From positions 124,001 through 188,000 of the forward strand of contig CAVZBT010000006.1 in NCBI GenBank assembly GCA_963773605.1: a stretch of 64,000 nucleotides of DNA, given 5' to 3'. How positions within the stretch are numbered: position 1 is the stretch's first letter; the number at the start of each line of letters is the position of its first letter. This document shows, in pieces, positions 16,526 to 26,768 of the stretch. Made by a program: the position numbers and the translations under genes. Source of the DNA: CAVZBT01 sp963773605 (lineage in GTDB: Bacteria; Acidobacteriota; UBA6911). The notes under the pieces are model-generated. The model made no database searches. It had not been told where the DNA came from and saw nothing but the letters and a program-made list of their open reading frames with translations.

Positions 16526-18616
16526 ATGCTCTATTATATCTGGATCAGCTTTCTCTCGGCGTTCCTGATCTTCCAGATACAGCCCATCGCCGGGAGGTAC
16601 ATCCTTCCGTGGTTCGGCGGCACCCCTGCCGTTTGGTCGACCATCCTTCTCTTTTTCCAGGCTCTGCTGTTGGCAGGGTACGGTTATGCGAACTGGCTCT
16701 CCTCATCATCGTTAAAGCCGCGGAGGCAGGCGATTGTTCATCTCACCGTCATCGGGGTTGCGCTCGCTTTGCTCGCGTCGGCCTGGTACGCCCAGCAATC
16801 TCCGATCATGCCCGTCACCCGTTGGCTTTCGCCCGCGACCTCCGCCCCGATGCGGTCGCTGCTGACGATTCTGTTGTTTTCCGTGGGGCTGCCCTACTTC
16901 ACCCTGGCGACGACCAGCCCGCTGATCCAATTCTGGTTCTGTCAGGCAAATCCCGGACGATCCCCCTACACGCTCTATGCCTATTCCAACGCCGGGTCGC
17001 TGCTCGCCCTGATCAGTTATCCCTTCATAGTGGAACCGGCCCTTTCGCTCAGAAGCCAAGCGGTCGTCTGGTCTTCGGGATTCGTCCTCTTCGCCCTGTC
17101 GATGGGTTACGGCGCAAGCCGTATGATGCGCCTGTTGAATACCGGACCGGCGGATGCAGATCATTCCGCGGACGTTCCCCCGAGGCCTGGCATCGCGACG
17201 CATCTTCTGTGGATAACTCTGTCGGGCTGCGCATCCCTGCTGCTGCTCGCCACCACGCGCCAGATCTCCCAGGAAGTTGCGGTCATTCCATTCCTCTGGA
17301 TTGTTCCCCTGGTCCTGTACCTTCTTTCATTCATCCTCTGCTTTTCCAGTGGACGGTGGTATAGGCGGAGCTGGTACATCTTCGCGCTTCTTGCCTCGAG
17401 CGGGATGTTCTGCTGGATCATGATGCAGGATTTCACGTTGGGCATCCCCGCGCAGATCGCGTCTTACTCGCTGGTATTTTTCGTCTGCTGCATGGTCTGT
17501 CACGGCGAACTCGTCAGGATGAAACCAGACCCGCACTTCGTCACGTCCTTTTACCTGAGCGTGTCGGCAGGGGGGGCATTGGGTGGAGCTTTCGTAACCC
17601 TGTTGGCGCCTCACATTTTTGCGGGCTTCTGGGAGCTGCAGTTGGGGCTGCTCCTTTGCTGGATTCTACTGCTCGTCACGGCATTCACGAATCCTGCAGG
17701 AAGCACCCGGCCACCCCCATTCCTGACCGTCGCCCTGCTGGTCGCAACCATCGCCTTCATCAGTTTATATTTCTTTATCTATATCAACGTATCGTCGAAG
17801 GCGACGCTGGCAGTTTATCGGAACTTCTACGGCGTACTGCGCGTATGCGAGATGGGTGCCGATATTCCGCGCCGGAGAGCCCTCAGTCTCATGCACGGGC
17901 CCACAATCCATGGCTTGCAGTTCCAGCAGGCCGACCGCCGGCGGGAGCCGACCGCATATTATACAAAGGACAGCGGTGTGGGATTGGCGATCCTGAACTA
18001 CCCGCGCCGCGCTTCCGGCCTGCGGGTCGGTGTGCTCGGGCTGGGCATCGGGACGTTGACCGCCTACGGCAGACCAGGGGACACGTTCCGCCTGTACGAG
18101 ATCAATCCCGACGTAATCCGTCTGGCTCAAGGATTAGGAGGATTCTTTGCATTTGTGCGGGATTCAAAAGCCTCTATCGAGATTGTCCCGGGCGACGCCA
18201 GGATCTCGCTGGCGTCTGAATTGGAGGGTGGGAGGCCTCAGGATTTCGATCTTCTGGTGCTGGACACGTTCAACAGCGATTCCATTCCCGTCCATCTGCT
18301 GACCAAGGAAGCATTCGAGCTGTACCAGGCGCACATGCGTCCCGAGGGGGTCCTCGCCGTGCACATCACCAACAAGCATCTCGACCTGCGGCCGGTAGTC
18401 CTGCGCCTGGCGGAGCATTTAGGACTGCACGCGGCGCTGATAAGAAATGTCCGGTACGAGGATGCGAGCCTTCCCTCGCTGTGGGTCATCGCGACGCGCA
18501 ACGTCGGTTTCTTTGGCCAACCCGCGATTGCAACGCGCATAGGGTCCGAGGAGCCGGTCAAAGGCATGCCCTTGTGGACAGATGATTACAGCAACCTTTT
18601 TAAGATCCTGAAGTGA
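16526..18616 (+). CDS. Membrane protein fused to a spermidine-synthase-like domain
   Basis: This 696-residue protein has about 420 residues of hydrophobic sequence (ten or more TMs, starting YIWISFLSAFLIFQIQPIAG), then a cytoplasmic domain with the spermidine synthase fold. The nucleotide-binding motif is VGVLGLGIGTLTAYG, the acidic residue is in FRLYEINPDVI, and the catalytic-loop region is DLLVLDTFNSDSIPVHLL. Fused forms of this kind are common in Acidobacteriota and Proteobacteria, and their product is not established. They need not make spermidine. It stands alone inside the glycan island. A promoter should lie in 16318-16525, a 200-bp spacer divergent from the epimerase. Confidence 0.8.
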   Translation: MLYYIWISFLSAFLIFQIQPIAGRYILPWFGGTPAVWSTILLFFQALLLAGYGYANWLSSSSLKPRRQAIVHLTVIGVALALLASAWYAQQSPIMPVTRWLSPATSAPMRSLLTILLFSVGLPYFTLATTSPLIQFWFCQANPGRSPYTLYAYSNAGSLLALISYPFIVEPALSLRSQAVVWSSGFVLFALSMGYGASRMMRLLNTGPADADHSADVPPRPGIATHLLWITLSGCASLLLLATTRQISQEVAVIPFLWIVPLVLYLLSFILCFSSGRWYRRSWYIFALLASSGMFCWIMMQDFTLGIPAQIASYSLVFFVCCMVCHGELVRMKPDPHFVTSFYLSVSAGGALGGAFVTLLAPHIFAGFWELQLGLLLCWILLLVTAFTNPAGSTRPPPFLTVALLVATIAFISLYFFIYINVSSKATLAVYRNFYGVLRVCEMGADIPRRRALSLMHGPTIHGLQFQQADRRREPTAYYTKDSGVGLAILNYPRRASGLRVGVLGLGIGTLTAYGRPGDTFRLYEINPDVIRLAQGLGGFFAFVRDSKASIEIVPGDARISLASELEGGRPQDFDLLVLDTFNSDSIPVHLLTKEAFELYQAHMRPEGVLAVHITNKHLDLRPVVLRLAEHLGLHAALIRNVRYEDASLPSLWVIATRNVGFFGQPAIATRIGSEEPVKGMPLWTDDYSNLFKILK

Positions 18617-19510
18617 CCGTGAACAGTAACCGGGAGATTATAGTCGCTCTTGACGCTGAACCCGCCCGAGATGTAGCAGGTCGCGCTTTTCTTCCGTAGA
18701 GAGTATCGATTGCTCGTTCCCGATTTCAGCGTAGGCGGGAAATAGGGAAATGAGTGTGGGTCCCTGCGTCGGTACACGCAAGGCATCGGGACCCTCGCCT
18801 TGCAAACAGGCAGGAATCATGTCGAGCATTGCGGTTTCGTGGACGGAGATCAAGCGTATCTGAAGTCGATTGCGGGCTGGGGCGGCCGCCGAACTCCAAG
18901 GTGTGTCCCCCATGTGAGCACAACCATATCTAATTTGGCGGCTGGCCACAGGTTTTCAGCAGCGTACTGGCTGATGGAATCCCCCTCTCGATTTGACGAC
19001 GGCAAATGGCGACAGCGCCTTGCCTGCAGCCTGTGCTGGTGTTCCTGAACCTGGACCGGCCACCGGCCTCTCTGGGCCGCTGCCCAGGAAGACTCATGCC
19101 ACGCTGGGCCAACCCGCGTCCATTGCGACCCGCACTGCTTCGCGGACATCCTCGTCTTGCTCAACGGGCAGTGCGCGCAGCGCCCGTTCGCCGCGCGCCC
19201 CAACGAACACCCTCAACTGCTGCCTCAGCGACCCGCGGCCCTTCCCCCGCTCTTCGATTACCTCGCCGCCCTGCGCAACGACCATGATCGCCGGATATCT
19301 TCCAACGGGCCGCAGGCTTCTAACTCTGGCGGATTGCGGAATTGTGTTGATTTAGCTCCACCGTCAGATCGATCATTACCTCGTTCTCATCCGCTTTCCG
19401 CCTTCGATGGGGAGCGGCAAAACAGTTTACTAACATAAACGCCCAAAGAACCACTGATATATTACTGTCGGCGCCGTGAGTCCCCAGAGTGCAAGACGTA
19501 GGAGTCGCAG
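18617..19510. other. Roughly 890-bp region without a convincing gene
   Basis: Several short ORFs occur on both strands, but none shows a family motif, ribosome site or sustained coding character. Minus-strand pieces near 18638-18949 and 19094-19285 have some protein-like text and could be remnants of decayed genes. I see no repeat family member or RNA gene here. Confidence 0.4.
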
Positions 19511-20437
19511 GTGAAGAATTTCCCTACCATCAAGTTCGGCATGGTTGTCACACTCATGATTTGCGCCCTGATCGTCGCATTTCCGTTGGAGATAGTGGCG
19601 GGCGTGGCATTAGGAATAATGTTCACTCGAGGAGAGGCGTTGCAATGCCCTCTAAGGAATGCCCTGAATAGCCTCGCATTTGAGAGTTGGAAGGCGCGCA
19701 GATTAACCGAAATTGCCACAGGAGCGCGTCTCATTGAGCATGACCCCTCCGGCCTTGAACTCTACGAGTTCGGGTCGCAACGCGCTTGGGCGCCGGCGGG
19801 TTCCGGATTTTCAATCGCCGTCACTCTGGCTGAACAGGAACGCGGGATATATGTCCATGATGGGATCGGAGCAAAGCCAGGAGACGTTGTACTCGACGTA
19901 GGAGCGAATATCGGTCTTTATGCTCGCCAGGCTTTAAAGCAGGGGGCAGCTAAGATTATTGCCATCGAGCCTGCTCCGGATAATTTAATGTGTTTACACC
20001 GAAACCTGAAAGACGAGATACTCTCTGGAAAAGTAATTGTTTGCTCGAAAGGTGCTTGGGACAGGGACGATGTCCTCAATATGAATGTCAATTTGGGGAG
20101 TTCTGCACTCGATAGCCTCATTCTCAAGTTTGAGGCTGGTGCAACCATAAAGGTGCCCGTAACGACGATAGACACTTTGGTCAAGGAACTGAATCTAGAG
20201 AGAGTTGATTTTATTAAGATGGATATCGAAGGCGCAGAGCGCCAGGCTTTGGCTGGCGCGGCAAACACTATTCGCAAGTTTCGTCCGCGCATGGCAATTT
20301 GTGTATACCATCTCCCAGATGATCCACTGGTGATTCCCGCCGTTATAGGATCCGCCTATGGGTATTATCGCCAGGAATGCGGACCGTGCCTGTTTAACAA
20401 GGGTTTTATTAAGCCGGAGGTCTATTTCTACTACTAA
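19511..20437 (+). CDS. FkbM family methyltransferase, copy 1
   Basis: This 308-residue protein begins with a GTG after TAGGAGTCGCAG, has an N-terminal TM (residues about 9-32) and then a FkbM methyltransferase domain. The SAM motif is VVLDVGANIGLYARQALKQG, followed by IIAIEPAPDNLMCLHRNLK. The typical FkbM C-terminal signature is VDFIKMDIEGAERQAL. The last residues keep QECGPCL and VYFYY. FkbM proteins O-methylate sugars or other small groups. It is a paralogue of the gene at 29411-30337, equal in length. Its codons are AT-richer than its neighbours and than copy 2, which suggests a different history for the two copies. Confidence 0.88.
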   Translation: MKNFPTIKFGMVVTLMICALIVAFPLEIVAGVALGIMFTRGEALQCPLRNALNSLAFESWKARRLTEIATGARLIEHDPSGLELYEFGSQRAWAPAGSGFSIAVTLAEQERGIYVHDGIGAKPGDVVLDVGANIGLYARQALKQGAAKIIAIEPAPDNLMCLHRNLKDEILSGKVIVCSKGAWDRDDVLNMNVNLGSSALDSLILKFEAGATIKVPVTTIDTLVKELNLERVDFIKMDIEGAERQALAGAANTIRKFRPRMAICVYHLPDDPLVIPAVIGSAYGYYRQECGPCLFNKGFIKPEVYFYY

Positions 20438-20941
20438 CCCAGATTATTCGCGAAGTCCTCGACACAAAGTGCCTCCTATAAGAAGTTGACATCAGCCCGA
20501 CAGTAGCTCCAACGGCGGCGCAATTCTCTTGAAGAGTGTTGATGGTCAATTTTCGCTGACCGAGCGGCTTGCCGGCTGCCTATGCAACGCCGGGCGACCT
20601 GGTAAGGTACTGCATAGCTGTGTGGATCTGCTTCGGCAACGGGTCTTCGGCATCGCCGCCGGATATCCCGACTGCAACGACGCAGACGCCTCTTCAAGTT
20701 CGGTGCATGTGTGGAACGATCGGTTCGCCGGATCGTGATTCATCTCCCGCACAGCCATCCGCAAGAAGCCGACCTGGCGGGTCATCGCATCCGCCTTGGG
20801 ACGCAGCCTCTGACCGCGTTCCGGGTTTAGGCACATCCCTCCAAGGGAGCGCGAAGATAAAGGTGTGCTGACATTCACTCAAAACGCGCTGTAACCAGCA
20901 AGCTCAACGTCGTCCAGCATGATGTTGCGGCGGAAAGGCCG
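20438..20941. other. About 500-bp gap without a supported gene
   Basis: Short ORFs on both strands lack recognisable features. The segment separates the FkbM gene from the convergent pentapeptide-repeat gene. I see no hairpin with a T tract and no repeat family member. Confidence 0.4.
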
Positions 20942-21271
20942 TTATTGGCTCTTCGTCAATCGCGATTTCAGTCGGGCGCCTTCCAGCTGTGCGCCGGTGA
21001 GGTCCGTGTCCTGTAACCAGGCGTCGGACAGGTCTGCCCCGCGGAGATTGGCTCCCCGCAGATTGGCATCTTGAAGGATAGCGCCGCGGAGATTCGCTCC
21101 GGCGAGGTCTGCATTGCTAAGGTTTGCGAAACTCAGACTCGCGTCGCTGAGATCGACCCCGGCGAGGTCAGGCACGATGCCGGGATTCTGAGTTCTCCAC
21201 TCGTTCCACGGGTCGAAATCCATCGATGCGATTGCAGAGGCTAACTTCTGCAGGTGCTCCTTGTTTGTCAT
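20942..21271 (-). CDS. Pentapeptide-repeat protein
   Basis: This 109-residue protein consists mostly of A(N/D)LXX pentapeptides: ANLSN ADLAG ANLRG AILQD and so on, from about residue 48 to 100. They would fold as a short right-handed quadrilateral beta-helix of about 2.5 coils. The first 35 residues (MTNKEHLQKLASAIASMDFD) look like a small helical cap. No signal peptide is visible, so it is probably cytoplasmic. Proteins of this type bind other proteins or mimic DNA, but no function can be assigned. It is isolated between gaps and its codons match the region. Confidence 0.85.
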   Translation of the reverse strand: MTNKEHLQKLASAIASMDFDPWNEWRTQNPGIVPDLAGVDLSDASLSFANLSNADLAGANLRGAILQDANLRGANLRGADLSDAWLQDTDLTGAQLEGARLKSRLTKSQ

Positions 21272-21393
21272 GGGCGAGCTCCAGAAATATCGAATTTTTC
21301 AATTATCCCATAAGGTCGACGGCGGGGCTATTTGAACCTGCGGTTTTAACAATTATTTACTGGAGATTTACATTGGGGTTGCCGTCGGTGCAT

Positions 21394-21411
21394 GTCGGCC
21401 CGACGCGGCCC
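21394..21411. repeat. Family 2 palindrome fragment
   Basis: GTCGGCCCGACGCGGCCC matches the inner left palindrome of family 2 (compare 14108 and 9736). The rest of the element is not recognisable here. Confidence 0.45.
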
Positions 21412-21554
21412 TGAAACCAGGCAAGTCGAGGGGAAGGGATCACAACACAACGGCCGTGCAGTTTTGCAATTGTTTGCGGCGAGTTGACATTGTTGCCCTT
21501 GGCATTGTGCAAATATAAGTCAGCTACCAACACAAGAATCACTGGAGAAGGCCG

Positions 21555-21677
21555 ATGCCGATCGGTGATCTGACATTCCTGCTGGCAAGCGGCGCCCTTG
21601 TCGTCGTTACGATTGGATTGATCCTTTTCCTGGCCGCCGAGTTCGTAGAACTGTCGGCCAGGAGACGGCACCGGTAG
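21555..21677 (+). CDS. 40-residue single-pass membrane protein
   Basis: A short ORF starts MPIGDLTFLLASGALVVVTI, continues with a hydrophobic stretch (GLILFLAAEFVEL) and ends in SARRRHR. One TM of about 22 residues followed by a basic tail gives the same layout as the 32-residue ORF in the Tad locus, though the sequences are not clearly related. CTGGAGAAGG lies 5 bp before the ATG. It stands about 80 bp upstream of a GT39-like gene on the same strand and may be co-transcribed. I recognise no family. Confidence 0.5.
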   Translation: MPIGDLTFLLASGALVVVTIGLILFLAAEFVELSARRRHR

Positions 21678-21760
21678 GGCTGAATCGCCCAGGGCGAGCC
21701 GAGCCTGCAATCCTGGACGCCGGGGAGACTCTCCATAACGGCGTGCTATACTCGGCGCGT

Positions 21761-23413
21761 ATGGGGGGGCCACTTTCCGATCGCGCCAGTATCAGACCGG
21801 GCCTGCTGCTCGTATTGGGGGCGGCCGCCGCCCTCTATTTCGTAGCGCTCGACCCTCTAAAATTCGGGTTCCTCCACGACGATGGTATCTATGCCGTAAC
21901 CGCGAAGTCCATCGCCTGCGGCTCGGGCTGCCGCATCTCCAGCCTGCCCGGGGCGCCGCACCAGACCAAGTACCCGCCCCTGTACCCAGTGGTCCTGTCG
22001 GCCATCTGGCGGGTGTTCCCGAACTTCCCTTCCAATGTCGTGGCGCTTCTGCTCCCGTCGACGATCTTCACACTTGCGGGTCTCTTCTGTGCCGAACGTT
22101 ACTTGGCGTACCGAGCCCCCCGCGACCGCGCTCTGGCCCTTGTGGCCATCGGACTCGCGGCGTTCAACCCGCGGACCGTCATCCTGGCGACCAGCGCCCT
22201 GTCCGAGCCGCTCTACGCCTTCCTCTCAATTGCCGTGCTCGGGGCGGCCGAAAGCCACACCCGGAAAGCATCGCTCCGCACAAGCGCCGTCCTGTCCGCC
22301 GCCCTTGCGCTCGCCGTACTGACGCGAATCTCCGCGCTCAGCGTGCTGCCGGCAGTCGCCGCGTTTGCGCTGATCCGCCGAAATTCCCGGTGCGCTCTCG
22401 TCCCCGTTTCCGTGGCATTGCTGGTTTTTGCGGGATGGACAGCCTGGGCCCACGCTCACGCCTCCCAGCCGACCGGTTCGGCAATGACGTACTACACCTC
22501 CTATCTCGGAGACTGGAAGCAAATCCTGAGTTCCGGTGGACCCGTGAACTACCTCCAAGTCGTGGCGCAGAATCTCTTCATGCTGGTGCCGATCTCTGTC
22601 CCCCTGGTCTGTCTCGGATTCGGCTATTCCTCGATTGCCGGCCTGCAGGGCCCATGGTTTGTCGCTGGGTTGCTGGCGCTGATGGTCACTTTCGGGTTAG
22701 TCTGCGCAGGGTTTCTCGCGCATGCGCGCGCCGGGCTCAGAATCGTTCATCTCTACATCCTCTTCTATATTCTCCAGCATGCGGTGTGGCCGTACTCTTC
22801 TTACGACCGCTTCCTGGTGCCGCTTCTCCCGTTCATATGCTTCTTTCTCGTACTCGGCATCGCCCGCACCGTCGAACTTCTGAAGCAGGGGTACTTCCAA
22901 CTGCGCGTTTCCCGCTTGATCCTGTTCGCGACCCTGTCTGCCGTGCCTGTGCTGGTTGCGTGGGGAAACGTCGAAGGAGTGTGGAAGGAGACCGTCCTGT
23001 CTCGCGGCGTCTTCGCCGACAGGGCGCGGGACGACGAGTCGGTCTGCCAATGGATTAGGGACCGGGCACGACGGGACGACATCCTGGTCTGCTATCCTGA
23101 TCCCAAGTACTACCTGTGGACCGGGAACCCGGCCATCGCACCTTTTGTCGCCGCAAAGCCCGGGTGTTCTGATTCCGGGACAATCGCTTCGCTGATGCCC
23201 GAGGCGCAAGTACGGTATCTGATAGACGCAAAAACGTCCTTCGCCGCGTTCCGGCCCGATATTGCCGGCGAGGGGTTCCAGCTGCTGATGCAGGCCTGCC
23301 CGCATTTGCTGGCGCCGGTCTTCCAGACCGGAAGCTCTACCATATACGCCGTGGCGCAGCCAGAGAGGAACACGGACTCCCAGGTGCGCTCCGATGACCG
23401 GAGGGCCAATTGA
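21761..23413 (+). CDS. GT39-like integral membrane glycosyltransferase
   Basis: This is a GT-C type protein of about 550 residues. The acidic catalytic pair lies in the first loop (FGFLHDDGIYAVTAKSIACG) and the second-loop motif in TKYPPLYPVVLSAIWRVF. About ten TMs follow, then a soluble C-terminal region with SVCQWIRDRARRDDILVCYP. The proposed ATG at 21761 is preferred over a position six codons upstream because it leaves a short N-terminus before the first TM. It converges with the minus-strand gene at 23420. It likely uses a polyprenyl-phosphate sugar at the periplasmic face, by analogy with GT39 enzymes. Confidence 0.72.
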   Translation: MGGPLSDRASIRPGLLLVLGAAAALYFVALDPLKFGFLHDDGIYAVTAKSIACGSGCRISSLPGAPHQTKYPPLYPVVLSAIWRVFPNFPSNVVALLLPSTIFTLAGLFCAERYLAYRAPRDRALALVAIGLAAFNPRTVILATSALSEPLYAFLSIAVLGAAESHTRKASLRTSAVLSAALALAVLTRISALSVLPAVAAFALIRRNSRCALVPVSVALLVFAGWTAWAHAHASQPTGSAMTYYTSYLGDWKQILSSGGPVNYLQVVAQNLFMLVPISVPLVCLGFGYSSIAGLQGPWFVAGLLALMVTFGLVCAGFLAHARAGLRIVHLYILFYILQHAVWPYSSYDRFLVPLLPFICFFLVLGIARTVELLKQGYFQLRVSRLILFATLSAVPVLVAWGNVEGVWKETVLSRGVFADRARDDESVCQWIRDRARRDDILVCYPDPKYYLWTGNPAIAPFVAAKPGCSDSGTIASLMPEAQVRYLIDAKTSFAAFRPDIAGEGFQLLMQACPHLLAPVFQTGSSTIYAVAQPERNTDSQVRSDDRRAN

Positions 23414-23419
23414 GCTGGA

Positions 23420-24616
23420 CTACTGCAATTCGTTCCCTGCTGCCGTCCCCTTGAACACCTCCTTCACCGCAAGGCCGAGCGGTATAGCCGCGAGGGCCAC
23501 GACGGACATGAGATACCTGTTCCCCGGATAACCCGGAACCGCGAGCGAGTATTTCGAATACAAGGCCACGGTGCAAAGGGAGATCAAGCCGAACAGGACA
23601 GCTTCGCTCTTCGACTTGCGCCAAAGCGGACGCAGCCCGAAGCTCAGGGCCACAACTAAGAGCGGAGCGCCAAAAAAGAGGCCCGTCCTCGTATCGAACA
23701 TCAAAGAGGGGAGCTGCCGAAGCGCCGATGCGCTGAAGGCATTGTCCTGTGAGCTCACGAGCGCCCGGGCGCCGTCAAAATGTTGCCAACGGCTATATCC
23801 GGTCGCGAGTGGGCTGCCGAACATGCTCCAGTTCGCGAGGCCGAGGCAGAGGAACATCGGCAACGCGCCGGCCGCAAAGCTTGCAAGCCGGAGTGACACT
23901 GCCCTTATCCTGTCGCACCCTGATGCTTCGGATCTACCTGGCTTCATCCGGCCGCAGAGAACGATGTAGGCTAGAAAAGCGGGGGCCGTGACAGCATTGG
24001 GTATCCGGGCTGCGACGGCTATCGCCCATACGAAACCGCTCAGCAGCAGGCTTCCGCCGACGACGAAGCGGTAGGAAGCAACCAGCAGGAAGACGCCAAA
24101 CACGTCGAGGGAATAGCTGTAAGTGTAGTCCAGGAACAGTGTGGCAAAAGCTGTCAGCGCGACCGCCACAAATGCGGTCTGCTGATCCACGTGGCGCGAA
24201 CAGAGGTGGAATAGAACCATCATCAGACGCATCACGACGACGACGTTGAAGATCAGGCAGCCCGGGATGCCGAACAGCACGTAAAACGGGACGGTGGCGA
24301 AGGCCATCAAGTATTCGTGGAGCGGGTACCATTCTCCCCCGGAGCCTTGCGCCGTCTGATCGGCGGCTTCGCCAGGATCATTGTTCAGCTGGTTGCGCAG
24401 GTCGAGGTCCCTGTCCTCGACGATCGATATGACGGTCGCGATCATCCAGCCCGGATCATACTTGGAGAACGTGAAATTGGGCTCCAGATGCCGTATCACA
24501 TACATGCCATAGACCAAGGTCAGGCAGAGCAGAAGAAAATACGAGCCAGGCTTGAAAGTAGCTTTCACATTCGCTCCATGCTGCGGGCTTTCACCCTTCA
24601 GGTTCAGGACACGCAC
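23420..24616 (-). CDS. Multi-pass membrane protein, probable GT-C glycosyltransferase
   Basis: This 398-residue protein has about nine TMs. The first loop contains acidic residues in a GT-C-like place (FTFSKYDPGWMIATVISIVE, DRDLDLRNQ), and the second loop reads GGEWYPLHEYLMAFATVPFY. The C-terminal part has AVPGYPGNRYLMSVVALAA. I do not recognise a named subfamily. The topology, acidic first loop and neighbours suggest a lipid-linked sugar transferase. It ends 7 bp from the convergent GT39-like gene. The 190 bp upstream (24617-24808) hold no supported gene. Confidence 0.6.
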   Translation of the reverse strand: MRVLNLKGESPQHGANVKATFKPGSYFLLLCLTLVYGMYVIRHLEPNFTFSKYDPGWMIATVISIVEDRDLDLRNQLNNDPGEAADQTAQGSGGEWYPLHEYLMAFATVPFYVLFGIPGCLIFNVVVVMRLMMVLFHLCSRHVDQQTAFVAVALTAFATLFLDYTYSYSLDVFGVFLLVASYRFVVGGSLLLSGFVWAIAVAARIPNAVTAPAFLAYIVLCGRMKPGRSEASGCDRIRAVSLRLASFAAGALPMFLCLGLANWSMFGSPLATGYSRWQHFDGARALVSSQDNAFSASALRQLPSLMFDTRTGLFFGAPLLVVALSFGLRPLWRKSKSEAVLFGLISLCTVALYSKYSLAVPGYPGNRYLMSVVALAAIPLGLAVKEVFKGTAAGNELQ

Positions 24617-24808
24617 GTCAAGATCGTCCGTAGGAGCTCGGAGTGTGCTCTATGTGGTTCGAGGCGCTCTGACGGACGCACGACAGCTCCGGGCCTCGGT
24701 CGTCTTTGCCAGGAATACTCTACTCCGCGATATCCTTTTCGGCCTTCACGAGGAGGACCCTGAGGTTCCAGCTCGCGGGGCGCGAGAACAGGATCCATAG
24801 TCACACTA

Positions 24809-26646
24809 TCATCTTACCCTGCGGTACAAGGATACAGGCGGGCCGTCCGCAGGCGTACGAAATCGATGCCAGTTAGGCTCCGGAATGTTCTCGAAGGCAT
24901 ACTCATGAGCGGCTATTGGAGCCATCCGATATACTTTCGTGTCCCCAACCGCACGCGCCAGCCTATCCGGCAAGGGCGCCTCGTCTTCACGGTGCACCAA
25001 TATCCAATCGGGGAGCTCAACCAGGCCTGCGTCGTCTCTCGAGGGCACTACACGCAGATCCGTGTAGAACATGATGGGAAAGTGTTCGTAGGTTGTCACC
25101 AGGACCTGACCCGGAGTGGCGTGCGACCGCAAATGCTGAACCGTAGCGCCGATCGGGCCAAGGTAATCATGGGTAATCTCGTAAATATATTCGCCTATTA
25201 GCGACTGAAACTTTGGAAACCGATATTCGAGTCGAAGGGTTTCACTGCTGTTTATATTGCTCGGCAGATATCCGAATGCTGTCGGTACACTCCAGGTTAG
25301 TCCTGCCGCCTCGCCCAACGCGACCATAACCGTCAACGGGGCCAACTGGATGATGTTGCCTGAGACGAGGCACGCGACCAGCGCTCGTGCCAACCATCTA
25401 CTGTCCGACAGCGATAGCACCGTGGCTGCCGTCAGAGCCGCGAAGAAGGGAACCAGGCCAGTCAGGTACCGAAAGAACGGGTAGTTGCAGACACCGGCAA
25501 ACAGAACTACGCTGATGAACAACAGAAGTGCAACGAAAGCGAACTCAGCGTTCAGCGAGCCGATCCCTTGCCGGTCTAGAGGCCTCCTGGCGACCCATCG
25601 CGTTACATCCCTTCCGGCGAATACGATTAAGAAAACGAGCAGAATCAACGACCCTGGGCCGGAGGGTGCGCATAGTGCCACCAGCCAGGAAATCGAATAA
25701 ATCACGGGTGTCATTAGTTGTTTGCCGACCGAAGCGGCACGCTCGGGCGACGCACGCTTCCAGATTACAGCCAAGCCAAGCAGAAATGGCCAGCAGTAGA
25801 CATGTATCTGAAGCAGGTACGCCCGGAGCGTAGCCAGGTAGCGCCATGGATTATCGAACCCGTACCCGGTTCCAGCGTAGTTCCGCGTCCATGCTTCCGT
25901 GTACAGAAGGAACGGAAGACTACCCGCTGCTATTATTGCGAAACACCACGCACAACGAGAAAGCACAGCTCGGTTTCGATGGAACAGAAATGCATGAACG
26001 CTCACTGAAAGGATTGAAGCCAGCAGTTGGGGGGGAAGCTGTGGCAAAGCCCAATCCCGCCCACAATGAAAAGCGCTGCGCCCCCCCGTGCCAGCCTCGC
26101 GAGACGCAGGTATCCCCAGGCATATACGACGCTAAACAGTGCCAGGAGCATGTAGTATCGACACTGTCGCGCATGCAGCAGGAAAGGAACGGACAGGGCG
26201 AGCAAAGCGACGGCGTACCGGCTGAAACGGAGATTCCCGGTGACATCATTCAGTGCCACGTAAGCTATGAACAGCACCGCCCAGCCGAGGAGCGCAAAGG
26301 GCAGCCGTGCAGCCCATGTGGTCAGCCCGAATATGGCGAAGGAAAGCGCTGCGACATAGTGTTGTAGCCACGGGGTCCAGATCCAGATTCCTGCCGGATT
26401 ACTATCGACACGCCCGGGTTGATCACTGATGAGAGTTTCACCGTCCGCGGCGAGCGGATATCCGTGCAGGAGAATGGCCTTCCCGAGGAGGGCCGTTTCT
26501 GCCTCGTCCTGCCAGAGGCATACTTGTCCCAGGCGCGGGAAAAGCAGGAACGGGGGAACCACGACAAGAACTGCCAGAAACCAAAAATGTTGTGACACGT
26601 GGGAAATGCGAACCACCCACGTCATTATTCCTGGCTTGACTGGCAT
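24809..26646 (-). pseudogene. GT39-like glycosyltransferase, one frameshift at a C7/G7 run
   Basis: Two frames join to one GT39-like protein of about 612 residues. The N-terminal frame (from 26646) contains the acidic motif LWQDEAETALLGKAI and the loop WTPWLQHYVAALSFAIFG. It runs through HARQCRYYMLLALFSVVYAW to GGIGLCHSFPP. The other frame continues QLLASILSVSVHAFLFHR and runs to the stop at 24809. The break falls in a run of seven C on the coding strand (plus-strand G run at about 26029-26035). Eight C would restore the full protein. The rest of both halves is clean, so this is either a homopolymer sequencing error or a switchable tract. Confidence 0.72.
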
Positions 26647-26768
26647 TTCAAAGGATCCGCCTTGGAAGAAACGGATAACATAGGAGCCAACCGACCCTTC
26701 GCATCGTCGCGGTTAAGCCTGTCCAAGCTTGAGACCCTGACTCCCGCCGCAGAAAGAACCTGTCCGCG

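Noticed and set aside
16526..18616. Functional spermidine synthase gene speE
   Set aside because: Only the fold is shared. The large membrane domain and the absence of polyamine neighbours make spermidine synthesis unsupported, so no symbol was given.
18617..19510. Pseudogene of a known family in the 890-bp gap
   Set aside because: Fragments have protein-like text, but I could not match any to a family, so it is reported only as a gap.
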